Source: Neolewinella aquimaris
GTDB taxonomy: Bacteria > Bacteroidota > Bacteroidia > Chitinophagales > Saprospiraceae
NCBI RefSeq assembly: GCF_014197245.1
Contig: NZ_JACIFF010000004.1
Span: 315,548 to 379,547 of the forward strand
Length of the DNA stretch: 64,000 nucleotides
Reading direction: 5' to 3'
Of the stretch, positions 18,896 through 26,809 are shown one piece after another. The notes under the pieces were generated by a model. It saw only the letters and a list, made by a program, of their open reading frames with translations, was not told where the DNA came from and searched no databases. A program made the translations under genes and the position numbers. Positions within the stretch are counted from its first letter, which is position 1, and the number at the start of each line of letters is the position of its first letter.

Positions 18896-20241
18896 GGATT
18901 TACAATTTACAATTTACCATGGGTAATTTACAATTTACGGCTCTGCAGTACAATGCGGCCTCCCCCGATAGCTATCGGGGCGATAGTACGACGCGGCCTC
19001 CGGCCGCGCTGGTCCGTTACCTAAGTGTAGCGACGGCTTCAGCCGTCCTGCTGCTTATCCTCTCGAGCTCCTCCGTCTCCGCCCAGTCCCTCGACAGCCT
19101 CCGTACCCTCCTCCGCGAAAACAACCCCGAGCTAAGGGCCCTCGCCTACGACTACCGGGCCGCCCTTTCCATCAGTCCCCAGCTTCGGCAGTTGCCCGAC
19201 CTCGAGATCGGCGGCGGCGTCTCCATCCTGCCGGTAGAAACCCGGCTCGGGCCCCAGCGCGCCCGGGTGATGGTGACGCAAATGCTCCCCTGGCCCGGCA
19301 CCCTCGCCGCCATGTCGGCCCTTGCCGATGCGCGGGCTCAGCCAATTCTGGAGCAAGCCGCGGCCATGCAGCTGGACCTGCTTTTCCAGTTGGAGAGCAA
19401 TTACTACCAGCTTGTCGCGGCTGAGAACAAGATCGTCGCACTCGATACGAGCCTGACCCTCTACGCCAGCCTGCGCAGCATCGCCCTCAGTCGGATCGAA
19501 AATGGTAGGGGCAGCTCGGTAGATGTTTATCGCCTCGAACTACGCACCAATGCGACCCGCCGCCAGATCGAAGAACTACGGGCGGAACAGGCCCTAGCCT
19601 GGTCAGATATCGAGCAGTTGGTCAATCAGGAACTGCCACGTATCGTAGTCCTACCGACCGACTCCCCCGACCGCGTCCTGCCCACCGAGCCCCGATTCGA
19701 CGACCACCCCCTCGTGCGCATTTTCGCCCTGCAGGAATTCGTTTCCCGGCGAACGATTTCCCTCAGTTACATGGAAGCACGGCCGGGCATCGCGGTCGGC
19801 GTCGACTACATCGCCACCGGAAAACGGACCGACGCCGAGCCACCCGGAAATGGCCGCGACGCCATTCTACCGCGGGTTATGGTGCGCTTTCCCCTCTCGG
19901 GGGGCAAGTACCGGGCCAAACGCGACGAAGAATCGCTGCGCATTCAGGCCATTGCCGCCCGCCGCACCTCCGTCACGACCCAGTTGACCACCGCCCTCGA
20001 AAAAGCAGCCATTGCCCGTCAGGATGCGGCCGACCGGCTGCGCTACCTCGACGAACAGCGCACCACCATCTCCGCCGCCCTCACGATTGCGCGTGCCGAA
20101 TACGCCAATTCCCGGCGCCCCTTCGACGAATTGCTGCAACTGCAGAATGAGTACGTCGACCTGCTGATCCAGTCCATCGAAGCCCAACGCACCCTCTTCA
20201 CCCAGGCGGCCGTCATCGACCGCTACCTGCCCCGGCGCTAA
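18892..20241 (+). CDS. TolC-family outer-membrane efflux protein
   Basis: Outer-membrane channel partner of the upstream CusA and downstream CusB. The mature part has the alternating helical heptads of the OEP family (SLDSLRTLLRENNPELRALA, ETRLGPQRARVMVTQMLPWP, DAADRLRYLDEQRTTISAAL) and ends AVIDRYLPRR. The start ATG at 18892 overlaps the cusA stop (ATGA). The first 45 residues are odd: they are encoded by repeat sequence (AATTTAC heptamers, two palindromes), and the signal-peptide core VATASAV is encoded by a REP-like hairpin. The SVSAQ cleavage site follows. A shorter start at the internal ATG (MGNLQF) is possible. Confidence 0.87.
   Translation: MRIYNLQFTMGNLQFTALQYNAASPDSYRGDSTTRPPAALVRYLSVATASAVLLLILSSSSVSAQSLDSLRTLLRENNPELRALAYDYRAALSISPQLRQLPDLEIGGGVSILPVETRLGPQRARVMVTQMLPWPGTLAAMSALADARAQPILEQAAAMQLDLLFQLESNYYQLVAAENKIVALDTSLTLYASLRSIALSRIENGRGSSVDVYRLELRTNATRRQIEELRAEQALAWSDIEQLVNQELPRIVVLPTDSPDRVLPTEPRFDDHPLVRIFALQEFVSRRTISLSYMEARPGIAVGVDYIATGKRTDAEPPGNGRDAILPRVMVRFPLSGGKYRAKRDEESLRIQAIAARRTSVTTQLTTALEKAAIARQDAADRLRYLDEQRTTISAALTIARAEYANSRRPFDELLQLQNEYVDLLIQSIEAQRTLFTQAAVIDRYLPRR
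18896..19047 (+). repeat. Cluster of three repeat families in the tolC 5' coding end
   Basis: In 150 bp there are: AATTTAC heptamers (about 18899-18938); an 18-bp perfect palindrome with core CCCGATAGCTATCGGG (18963-18980); a GCGGCC-TCC-GGCCGC palindrome (18993-19007); and a REP-like element GTAG plus CGACGGCTTCAGCCGTC (19027-19047). All are inside the open reading frame of tolC. The same palindrome is in copA (31464-31483), and the REP recurs at 46.1, 46.8, 49.9 and 63.9 kb. Confidence 0.85.
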
Positions 20242-20251
20242 ATCCACCATC

Positions 20252-22021
20252 ATGAAATTACAGCCTGTCCTATACCTTCTTTTCGCGGTCGTCGTCGGCC
20301 TCTTCGGTGGTTACTTGCTGTTCGGCAATTCCGACAAAACCCCTATTGATGACACCGAGCACGACCATTCCCTCGAGTCGGACGACGAAACCACCTGGAC
20401 CTGCTCCATGCACCCCCAGATCCAACGCGATGAGCCCGGCGACTGCCCCATCTGCGGGATGGACCTGATCCCCATGGGCTCCGCCAGTTCTTCCGACCCC
20501 ACGGTGCTCACCATGACGGAAGCCGCCGTAGCCCTCGCCCGCGTGAGGACCACCGTGGTGGGCACAGGGAGCGGCATACCTGATCCAAAGGCCGACATTC
20601 GCCTTACCGGCACTCTTGCTTCCGACGAACGTACGGCCGCCGTGCAGTCCATCAACTACGGCGGTCGCCTTGAACGACTGCTCGTCACCTTCCCCGGGGA
20701 ACAGGTACGCGCCGGTCAGCGCATCGCGACCATCTACTCTCCCGAACTGGTGATCGCCCAGGAAGAGCTGCTCGAAGCCCGCAAACTGGAGGCCCTTTCG
20801 CCCGAGCTTACCGTGGCCGCCCGCAACAAGCTCCGCAACTTCAAAATATCCGAAGAGCAGATTTCCGAAGTAGAAACGACCGGCGAGGTGATCTCCAATT
20901 TTCCCGTCTACGCTGAGCGGGGGGGCACCGTTCTCGACATTCGCGCCCGTGTCGGCGATTATGTACAGGCCGGAGCCGCACTCTATACCCTGACCAACCT
21001 CGACCGGCTGTGGGCGTTGTTCGATGCCTACGAGCGTGACCTCAATTCCATTCGGGTGGGCGACCGGGTCAGCTTTTCCGTGGCGTCGCTGCCCGACGAA
21101 ACCTTCACCGCCCGGGTGACCTTTATCGACCCGCTGATCAATCCGGCCACCCGTACCGCCACCATCCGGGCCGAGGTCAACAACTCCCGGGGCCGACTCA
21201 AACCGGAGATGTTTATCACCGGCGCGATCGGCAGCACCCGTCCGGTCAAAACCACCACGGACGCCCCCCTTACCGTACCCAAAACGGCGGTGCTCTGGAC
21301 GGGCAACCGCTCCGTCGTCTACGTCGCTACGCCGGACGCGGACATTCCCACCTACCAGTTTCGGGAAGTCACCCTCGGCGAGTCCACCGGCGGAAGTTAC
21401 CGGGTCCTTTCCGGTTTGGAAGCCGGTGAGGTGGTGGTCACCAACGGGGCATTCTCCATCGACGCCGCCGCCCAGCTCAACAATCAGCTGAGCATGATGA
21501 ACCGCGACGTCGTCATCCAGGGCCGGGAAGCGGGTGAGGTTACGGCCATGGCCCTCCCGGACTACACCGACGAAGCCACGCAGGCCTTCCGCTCACAACT
21601 CAGTGAAGTCGCCCGGGCCTACCTGCCCCTGAAGGACCGACTGGTCGCATCCGAACTCGCCACGGACGCTTCGCTCACCCCCCTCCGCACGGCACTCTCG
21701 GAAGTCGACATGACCCAGGTCAAGGACGACGCTCACCTTTACTGGATGGAGCTGCTTAACGCCATGAACACTCACTTGGGCGGGGTCGCGGGTGCGGAGG
21801 AACTCGGGGAACAGCGAAAGCAATTTGGCTTCCTCTCCCAGACCCTCATCAACGCGCTAACTGCTTTCGGTGCCGACGATACCCTGTACGTCCAGCACTG
21901 CCCCATGGCCTTCGGCGGCGCCGGCGGCAACTGGCTCAGTGAGGAATCTTCCATTCGCAATCCATTTTACGGAGACGCCATGCTCACCTGTGGCTCCACC
22001 ATCGATACCCTAAGCAAGTAA
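20252..22021 (+). CDS. cusB: CusB-type membrane fusion protein with metal-binding and DUF3347 domains
   Basis: Periplasmic adaptor linking the RND pump to TolC. An N-terminal hydrophobic anchor (residues 4-24) is followed by a heavy-metal-binding domain with WTCSMHPQIQ and CPICGMDLIPMG (about residues 49-74). The lipoyl/barrel-sandwich and beta-barrel parts of the adaptor come next (TFPGEQVRAGQRIATIYSPE, LWALFDAYERDLNSIRVGD). A C-terminal DUF3347 domain (about 440-589) ends with QHCPMAFGGAGGNWLSEE and NPFYGDAMLTCG, where Cys, Met and His suggest Cu(I) binding. It is 10 bp after tolC and 10 bp before the AraC gene, in one operon. Confidence 0.9.
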   Translation: MKLQPVLYLLFAVVVGLFGGYLLFGNSDKTPIDDTEHDHSLESDDETTWTCSMHPQIQRDEPGDCPICGMDLIPMGSASSSDPTVLTMTEAAVALARVRTTVVGTGSGIPDPKADIRLTGTLASDERTAAVQSINYGGRLERLLVTFPGEQVRAGQRIATIYSPELVIAQEELLEARKLEALSPELTVAARNKLRNFKISEEQISEVETTGEVISNFPVYAERGGTVLDIRARVGDYVQAGAALYTLTNLDRLWALFDAYERDLNSIRVGDRVSFSVASLPDETFTARVTFIDPLINPATRTATIRAEVNNSRGRLKPEMFITGAIGSTRPVKTTTDAPLTVPKTAVLWTGNRSVVYVATPDADIPTYQFREVTLGESTGGSYRVLSGLEAGEVVVTNGAFSIDAAAQLNNQLSMMNRDVVIQGREAGEVTAMALPDYTDEATQAFRSQLSEVARAYLPLKDRLVASELATDASLTPLRTALSEVDMTQVKDDAHLYWMELLNAMNTHLGGVAGAEELGEQRKQFGFLSQTLINALTAFGADDTLYVQHCPMAFGGAGGNWLSEESSIRNPFYGDAMLTCGSTIDTLSK

Positions 22022-22031
22022 ATCCGTAGTC

Positions 22032-22604
22032 ATGACCTCCAAGCATACCGTTTACATCGACAATATGGTCTGCAGCCGTTGCAAAATGGCCGTACAACGG
22101 ATCGTAAGCAACCTGGGCTGGCGCGTCGAACGGGTCGAATTGGGCCGCTTTACCGGTTGGCCCCCGGAAACGCAGCAGGATTTCCTGCCCGTCCTTGCCC
22201 AGCAACTGTCCGCCATCGGGTTTAAAGTGCGCAACGATCCGGGCGGCGTGATCAGCCGCATCAAAGGACTGATCATCGACTACGTCTATAATGATCTGGC
22301 GGATAGCACCCAGCCCCTCTCACAGTTGATCGCCATGGATGTCGGTCTGAGCTACAGCCACCTGAGTCGCCTATTTTCTAAGGAGGAGGGCCGTACAATT
22401 GGTGACTTCTACTGCATCCAACGCATGGAAAGGGGAAAGCAACTACTCGTAAATACCGACGAGCAAATCTCCCTCATCGCCTACCGCCTGCACTACGGCA
22501 CACTGGGTCGTTTCACCGCAGCATTCAAAGAGTCGACGGGAATGTCCCCCACGGCTTTCCGTGAACGCGGGGTGCACCTGCCCGTACCATTAGATGAACT
22601 ATAG
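22032..22604 (+). CDS. AraC-family regulator with N-terminal HMA-like metal-binding domain
   Basis: 190 aa. The first 65 residues look like a heavy-metal-associated ferredoxin-like domain with a CxxC site (VYIDNMVCSRCKMAVQRIV, Cys14 and Cys17). The second half is an AraC-type double HTH (PLSQLIAMDVGLSYSHLSRL, then LIAYRLHYGTLGRFTAAFKE and STGMSPTAFRER). Direct sensing of Cu(I) or another thiophilic ion by the CxxC, with DNA binding by the C-terminal domain, is a simple inference. It sits inside the copper operon, 10 bp after cusB and upstream of the DUF3347 gene. An inverted repeat lies 3 bp after its stop. Confidence 0.85.
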   Translation: MTSKHTVYIDNMVCSRCKMAVQRIVSNLGWRVERVELGRFTGWPPETQQDFLPVLAQQLSAIGFKVRNDPGGVISRIKGLIIDYVYNDLADSTQPLSQLIAMDVGLSYSHLSRLFSKEEGRTIGDFYCIQRMERGKQLLVNTDEQISLIAYRLHYGTLGRFTAAFKESTGMSPTAFRERGVHLPVPLDEL

Positions 22605-22606
22605 CG

Positions 22607-22635
22607 CATAATTTGGTAAGGATTAGCAAATTATG
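22607..22635. promoter_or_regulatory. Inverted repeat downstream of the AraC-HMA gene
   Basis: CATAATTTG (22607-22615) and CAAATTATG (22627-22635) are perfect 9-bp inverted repeats spaced by 11 nt. They lie in the 81-bp gap before the DUF3347 lipoprotein gene. This could be an operator for the metal regulators nearby or an mRNA hairpin. No T-run follows, so it is not a typical terminator. Confidence 0.5.
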
Positions 22636-22685
22636 AGAAAGCATCCCCCCAATTTCACTTGTTATTAAACTAAAAGATCAAGGTT

Positions 22686-23237
22686 ATGACGTATAAACTG
22701 CTCACTTCACTTCTCCTACCGGCCTTCCTGTTCGCCTCCTGCGGAGGTAATGCCCAGACCGAGAATGCAACGGAAACCGGCCTCAGCACCCCCGCCGAGG
22801 TCGAGGCGCAACAGGAAAGTGCACCGGAAATAGCGGATACTGAATTTGGTGATCCGATTACCGATAAAGTGTTCCAGAACTACCTGCACCTGCGTACCGC
22901 GCTGGTAAATAGCGATGCCGGAGAGGCCAGCAAAGTAGCCTTCGAAATGACTACCACCCTTGAAAACGAGCGTCCGGAACTGCGGACCATCGCGCAGCGG
23001 ATCGCCGATACCAATGACCTTACCGAACAGCGTATCGCTTTTGCCGAACTTACCACTGCCGCCGAAAGCCTGTTTACGGAAGGAATAACGGGGGGCAAGT
23101 TCTATAAGCTGCACTGTCCGATGGCTATGGATGGGGCCGGTGCTGACTGGTTCAGCGAGGTGGACGAGGTGCGAAACCCGTTTTATGGAGATAAGATGCT
23201 GAAGTGTGGGAGTGTGACGGGGGAGATTACGCAGTAA
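22686..23237 (+). CDS. DUF3347 lipoprotein
   Basis: 183-aa predicted lipoprotein (signal peptide MTYKLLTSLLLPAFLFASC with lipobox FASC). After a Thr/Glu-rich linker comes a DUF3347 helical domain (about residues 55-183), which ends in LHCPMAMDGAGADWFSEVDE and NPFYGDKMLKCG. This is nearly the same terminal metal motif as in the CusB-type protein. It is therefore a free-standing version of that domain, possibly a periplasmic copper carrier feeding the pump. It is followed by two GCTGCC hairpins and the DUF305 gene. Confidence 0.85.
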   Translation: MTYKLLTSLLLPAFLFASCGGNAQTENATETGLSTPAEVEAQQESAPEIADTEFGDPITDKVFQNYLHLRTALVNSDAGEASKVAFEMTTTLENERPELRTIAQRIADTNDLTEQRIAFAELTTAAESLFTEGITGGKFYKLHCPMAMDGAGADWFSEVDEVRNPFYGDKMLKCGSVTGEITQ

Positions 23238-23244
23238 GCCAATC

Positions 23245-23286
23245 GCTGCCGGAGGCAGCTTCGTACTTCCGCTGCCGGGAGGCAGC
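23245..23286 (+). repeat. Two tandem GCTGCC/GGCAGC hairpins
   Basis: GCTGCC-GGA-GGCAGC (23245-23259) and GCTGCC-GGGA-GGCAGC (23271-23286) are two perfect 6-bp hairpins 11 nt apart. They fill the gap between the DUF3347 and DUF305 genes. The second stops 16 bp before the DUF305 ATG and may affect its translation. Confidence 0.7.
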
Positions 23287-23302
23287 ATTATACCTACTTA
23301 CT

Positions 23303-23755
23303 ATGAATCACTACCTGAAATTTGGCCTGATGATGGCCGTGTCCTTTGTCATCATGTACATCGTGATGTTCCTCAACATCGACGTATTCGACCACGCCAT
23401 GCTGAGTCCGACCCGAACGTATATGACCTTCCTGATGATCGCCCCGATGGTGGTAGTAATGATGGGATTTATGTGGGGGATGTATAAGAACAAGGTGCTG
23501 AATTACGCCATTCTCGGCACCGCGGTACTCACCTTCATTCTTTGCTACGCCGGATTGCGGGAGCAGACTTTTGTGGGCGACGTGCAGTGGATGAAAGCGA
23601 TGATCCCCCACCACTCTTCGGCCATCATGGTAAGCCAGAAGGCCCACCTAAAGGATCCGGAGGCCATCAAACTGGCGGAGGAAATTATTGAGGCCCAGGA
23701 AAAAGAAATCGCCGAGATGCGGAAGATGATCTACCGCCTCGAGCAGCAAGAATAA
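23303..23755 (+). CDS. DUF305 membrane protein
   Basis: 150 aa. Three predicted membrane segments (LKFGLMMAVSFVIMYIVMFL, YMTFLMIAPMVVVMMGFMWG, NYAILGTAVLTFILCYAGL) precede a DUF305 domain with the typical WMKAMIPHHSSAIMVSQKA, where the HH pair is the family signature, and ends in a helix (EIAEMRKMIYRLEQQE). I start at the ATG at 23303 (MNHYLKFGLM), since the longer frame reads through the GCTGCC hairpins. Many Met residues lie in the membrane part. Proteins of this type are common in Bacteroidota copper loci; a periplasmic metal-binding role is inferred. Confidence 0.85.
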   Translation: MNHYLKFGLMMAVSFVIMYIVMFLNIDVFDHAMLSPTRTYMTFLMIAPMVVVMMGFMWGMYKNKVLNYAILGTAVLTFILCYAGLREQTFVGDVQWMKAMIPHHSSAIMVSQKAHLKDPEAIKLAEEIIEAQEKEIAEMRKMIYRLEQQE

Positions 23756-23772
23756 CCAAACCCGTTTTACCC

Positions 23773-24102
23773 ATGAGTGCATCGATTAAATCCGAATTTC
23801 AGAGCTGTATCCAGGCTTGCCAAGAGTGCCTGATCGACTGCAAAGTCTGTCTGGCAAAGATGGCCGGCATGAAGTCTATGAACGACTGCCCCTACTGCTG
23901 CATCCAGTGCATCGAGGTCCTCGAGGCCAGCATTGGCCTGATGGCTGCCGATAGCAAGTTCAGCAAGGAGCAATGTGCCCTCTGCGCTAAAGTATGCGAG
24001 TACTGCGCCGAACAGTGCGAGCAGCACGACCACGACCACTGCAAGCGCTGCGCCGAAAGCTGCCGCAAGTGCGCCGAGGAGTGCCGCAAGATGGCCGCCT
24101 AA
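23773..24102 (+). CDS. Cysteine-rich copper-storage protein (Csp-like four-helix bundle)
   Basis: 109 aa with 19 Cys in a CxxxC/CxxC helical pattern (CIQACQECLIDCKVCLAK, CPYCCIQCIEVLEAS, CALCAKVCEYCAEQCEQ, CKRCAESCRKCAEECRKM). This matches the DUF326/Csp copper-storage family, whose four-helix bundle is filled with Cu(I) thiolates. There is a His-rich stretch (HDHDH). No signal peptide is seen, so it should be cytosolic, like Csp3. It lies 17 bp after the DUF305 gene and is followed by a strong terminator that closes the operon. It would buffer cytosolic Cu(I) before export. Confidence 0.88.
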   Translation: MSASIKSEFQSCIQACQECLIDCKVCLAKMAGMKSMNDCPYCCIQCIEVLEASIGLMAADSKFSKEQCALCAKVCEYCAEQCEQHDHDHCKRCAESCRKCAEECRKMAA

Positions 24103-24110
24103 ACCTACCC

Positions 24111-24143
24111 AACGGGAGTCGGATCGCCCGGCTCCCGTTTTTC
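24111..24143 (+). terminator. Intrinsic terminator after the csp gene
   Basis: AACGGGAG (24111-24118) pairs with CTCCCGTT (24132-24139). The stem is extended inward by TCGG/CCGG with one G-U pair, leaving a 5-nt loop, and is followed by a T-rich tract (TTTTTCTT). It is a convincing rho-independent terminator for the operon that begins at the ArsR promoter or a later one. The multicopper oxidase gene starts 25 bp on. Confidence 0.85.
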
Positions 24144-24167
24144 TTCCCCCTATCCAAGTAATCTATC

Positions 24168-26786
24168 ATGAAGTGGACTCACTTTTGCCTACCCTTGCTA
24201 TTGGTACTCCTTTCCCCCGCACTGACGGGCCAGCAAACCGGCGACGGCAAGCTGAGTACCTATGAGATGATCCCCGGCCAGTCGCTGACCTCCCGTACCG
24301 GCAAGGTTGTAACCTACCACCTCGCCGTATCCGACACCACGGTCAACTTCACGGGTAACCCGACCCCAGCTCTGGCCACCAATGGTTCGATTCCCGCCCC
24401 GACTCTCGCATTTACCGAAGGGGATTCCGCACGCATCTACGTCACCAACTATACGGGTGGCACGGTGTCCTTTCACTGGCACGGGCTGCTGCTGCCGAAT
24501 GAATTCGACGGCGTCCCCCTGCTCAACACGGAGCTCATCCAACCGGGCGCGACCTACGTCGCCGCCTTCCCGATCATTCAGCACGGCACCTACTGGTACC
24601 ACTCGCACACCGAATTTCAGGAGCAAAAGGGGATGTACGGCCCCATCGTCATCCAGCCCAAAGCCGGTATACCCACCAAGGAAAAAGTAGTGGTGCTCTC
24701 CGATTTTACCGAGCAGAACCCCCACGAGGTACTGCGACAGATCAAGCGACACACCGACTGGTACGCCATCAAACGCACCGCAGTACAGAGTTACGGCGGC
24801 GCCCTGGCTACCGGTAACCTCGGCAAGCAAATCTGGCTCGAATGGAACCGCATGCCCAGCATGGACCTCGCCGACGTCTATTACAACGCCTTCCTGGCCA
24901 ACGGTAAAATCGCCGACGCCTACCCCACCCTCACCGCCGGAGAGACGATACGCCTCCGCGTAATCAACGGCTCCGCCTCCTCCCACTTCTGGCTGCAGTT
25001 CGCGGGCGGCAAGATGACGGTGGTCTCGGCCGATGGACAGGAAGTAGCCCCCGTAGAAGTTGACAAACTCCTCATCGCCACCGCCGAAACCTACGATATC
25101 GAGGTCACCCTACCTACCGACGGGCGCTACGAATTCCGGGCCACCTCCTGGGACCGCTACAAACACACCTCGGTTTGGCTCGGACAGGGCGCGGAACACG
25201 CCGCCCCCACCCTGCCCAAAGTCGACTACTTCGCCCTAACCAAGGAAATGAAGGACATGATGGCCGCAATGCCCGACATGCAAATGGGCAAGGCGCCTAA
25301 TGACATCCCCGAACCCAGAGTCTATCCTATAGGAGAGGCACCCAGCAATGAGGACATCCAGATGGAATCCATGATGCAAATGGGAATGGAAATGGGAATG
25401 GATCACAGCAAAATGAACCATGACATGCCCGACATGAAGCACGACACCGTACCAGAGCCAAAGATGGACCACGACATGCCCGGCATGGACCACAGCAAAA
25501 TGGATCACGGCAAAATGAACCATGACATGCCCGGCATGAAGCACGACACCGTACCAGAGCCAAAGATGGACCACGATATGCCCGGCATGGACCACAGCAA
25601 AATGGATCACAGTAAAATGAACCACGATATGCCCGGCATGAAGTCAGACAGCACGCCGGCCGGAAAGACCATCTCCGCCAAAGAAATGGACGGCAAGACC
25701 ATGGACACCGGCATGCAAATGGGTTCCAATGCCCCCATGGGGGTGATGCTGACCGGCTACTACGAACTGAAGGAGGCCAATCCGAATGAAACCATCTTCG
25801 ATTACAATATGCTCCGGTCCGAGCAACCCACGGTGCTCAAGGAAGACCGCCCGGTCCGCGTCGTCCACCTGTACCTGGGCGGCAACATGCTCCGCTACGT
25901 CTGGATGATCAATAACCAGCCGCTTTCTGCAGCCGACAAGATCATGATCGAAAAAGGAGAGAACGTTCGCTTCGTTTTTCACAATACGACCATGATGAGC
26001 CACCCGATGCACCTGCACGGTCACTTCTTCCGGGTCGTCAACAACCAGGGCGACCACGCACCCCTGAAGCATACGGTCAATGTCGCACCGATGGAAACCA
26101 CCATTATCGAGTTTGCCGCCACGGAAGATAAGGACTGGTTCTTCCACTGTCACCTCCTCTACCACATGATGTCGGGCATGGCCCGGATCATCGGCTACGA
26201 GGGCAGCAGCGACCTCCTGATCAAGGACAAAGTCGACTACGACAATTTCGCCATGGATGACCTGAAGTACTTCGGCATGGCCAGCGTAAGTGCCCTAAGC
26301 AACGGAACCTGGGCCGACCTAGCCTACTTTAACCTCAACAAGGAATTCAGCCTAGAGGGGGAAACCGACTACGACGGCAACTTCGAAGTAGAGGGCAAAG
26401 CCATGCGCTACCTCGACCCCCGCCAGTTTTTCTCAGCCTACGTCGGTGCGGAAATAGATGGCGAACGGGAAATGGACGCTGAAACCGGCAAACTAGGCAC
26501 CGAAACGAAGGTACTGGCCCTCGCCGGTGTTCGTTACTTTCTGCCCATGATGATCTGGTCCGACCTCCGGGTCGATCACCGCGGCCGCCTCGAACTACAA
26601 CTGGAGCGGGAAGACATCCCCCTAACCACGCGCTGGCGGGCCTCCGCCATGGGGCGGTACAACTTCATGGAGCAACGGGCTGAGTACGCTTTTGGCACTA
26701 GTTACCAAGTCGGGCAGTACTGGGCCGTGGTCGGGATCTACGATAGCGATTACGGCCTTGGCGGGGGCATTAAATTTATCTGGTAG
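24168..26786 (+). CDS. Multicopper oxidase (CopA-like) with Met/His-rich repeats and CopB-like C-terminal barrel
   Basis: Exported oxidase thought to convert Cu(I) to the less toxic Cu(II). After a signal peptide (residues 1-22), cupredoxin copper ligands are seen in SFHWHGLLLPNEFDG, YWYHSHTEFQ, SHPMHLHGHFF and DWFFHCHLLYHMMSGM, so T1, T2 and T3 sites are complete, with Met as axial T1 ligand. Between them (about residues 400-495) is a Met/His/Asp-rich segment built from 102-bp DNA repeats (MDHSKMNHDMPDMKHD). The last 150 residues (from about 705) do not belong to the oxidase fold; they resemble the CopB outer-membrane barrel and end in GGGIKFIW. The gene therefore looks like a CopA-CopB fusion of 872 aa. 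Confidence 0.88.
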   Translation: MKWTHFCLPLLLVLLSPALTGQQTGDGKLSTYEMIPGQSLTSRTGKVVTYHLAVSDTTVNFTGNPTPALATNGSIPAPTLAFTEGDSARIYVTNYTGGTVSFHWHGLLLPNEFDGVPLLNTELIQPGATYVAAFPIIQHGTYWYHSHTEFQEQKGMYGPIVIQPKAGIPTKEKVVVLSDFTEQNPHEVLRQIKRHTDWYAIKRTAVQSYGGALATGNLGKQIWLEWNRMPSMDLADVYYNAFLANGKIADAYPTLTAGETIRLRVINGSASSHFWLQFAGGKMTVVSADGQEVAPVEVDKLLIATAETYDIEVTLPTDGRYEFRATSWDRYKHTSVWLGQGAEHAAPTLPKVDYFALTKEMKDMMAAMPDMQMGKAPNDIPEPRVYPIGEAPSNEDIQMESMMQMGMEMGMDHSKMNHDMPDMKHDTVPEPKMDHDMPGMDHSKMDHGKMNHDMPGMKHDTVPEPKMDHDMPGMDHSKMDHSKMNHDMPGMKSDSTPAGKTISAKEMDGKTMDTGMQMGSNAPMGVMLTGYYELKEANPNETIFDYNMLRSEQPTVLKEDRPVRVVHLYLGGNMLRYVWMINNQPLSAADKIMIEKGENVRFVFHNTTMMSHPMHLHGHFFRVVNNQGDHAPLKHTVNVAPMETTIIEFAATEDKDWFFHCHLLYHMMSGMARIIGYEGSSDLLIKDKVDYDNFAMDDLKYFGMASVSALSNGTWADLAYFNLNKEFSLEGETDYDGNFEVEGKAMRYLDPRQFFSAYVGAEIDGEREMDAETGKLGTETKVLALAGVRYFLPMMIWSDLRVDHRGRLELQLEREDIPLTTRWRASAMGRYNFMEQRAEYAFGTSYQVGQYWAVVGIYDSDYGLGGGIKFIW
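25413..25641 (+). repeat. 102-bp in-frame tandem repeat in the oxidase gene
   Basis: Units start at 25413, 25515 and 25617 (two full copies and a partial third), each 102 bp or 34 codons. Each unit encodes a Met/His-rich stretch with DMPGMDHSKMDH and a spacer KHDTVPEPK. The copies differ by few bases, so the duplication looks recent. Copy number probably varies between strains and would change Cu-binding capacity. Confidence 0.88.
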
Positions 26787-26809
26787 GTCGCCACCAACAA
26801 TTTTCCGCT

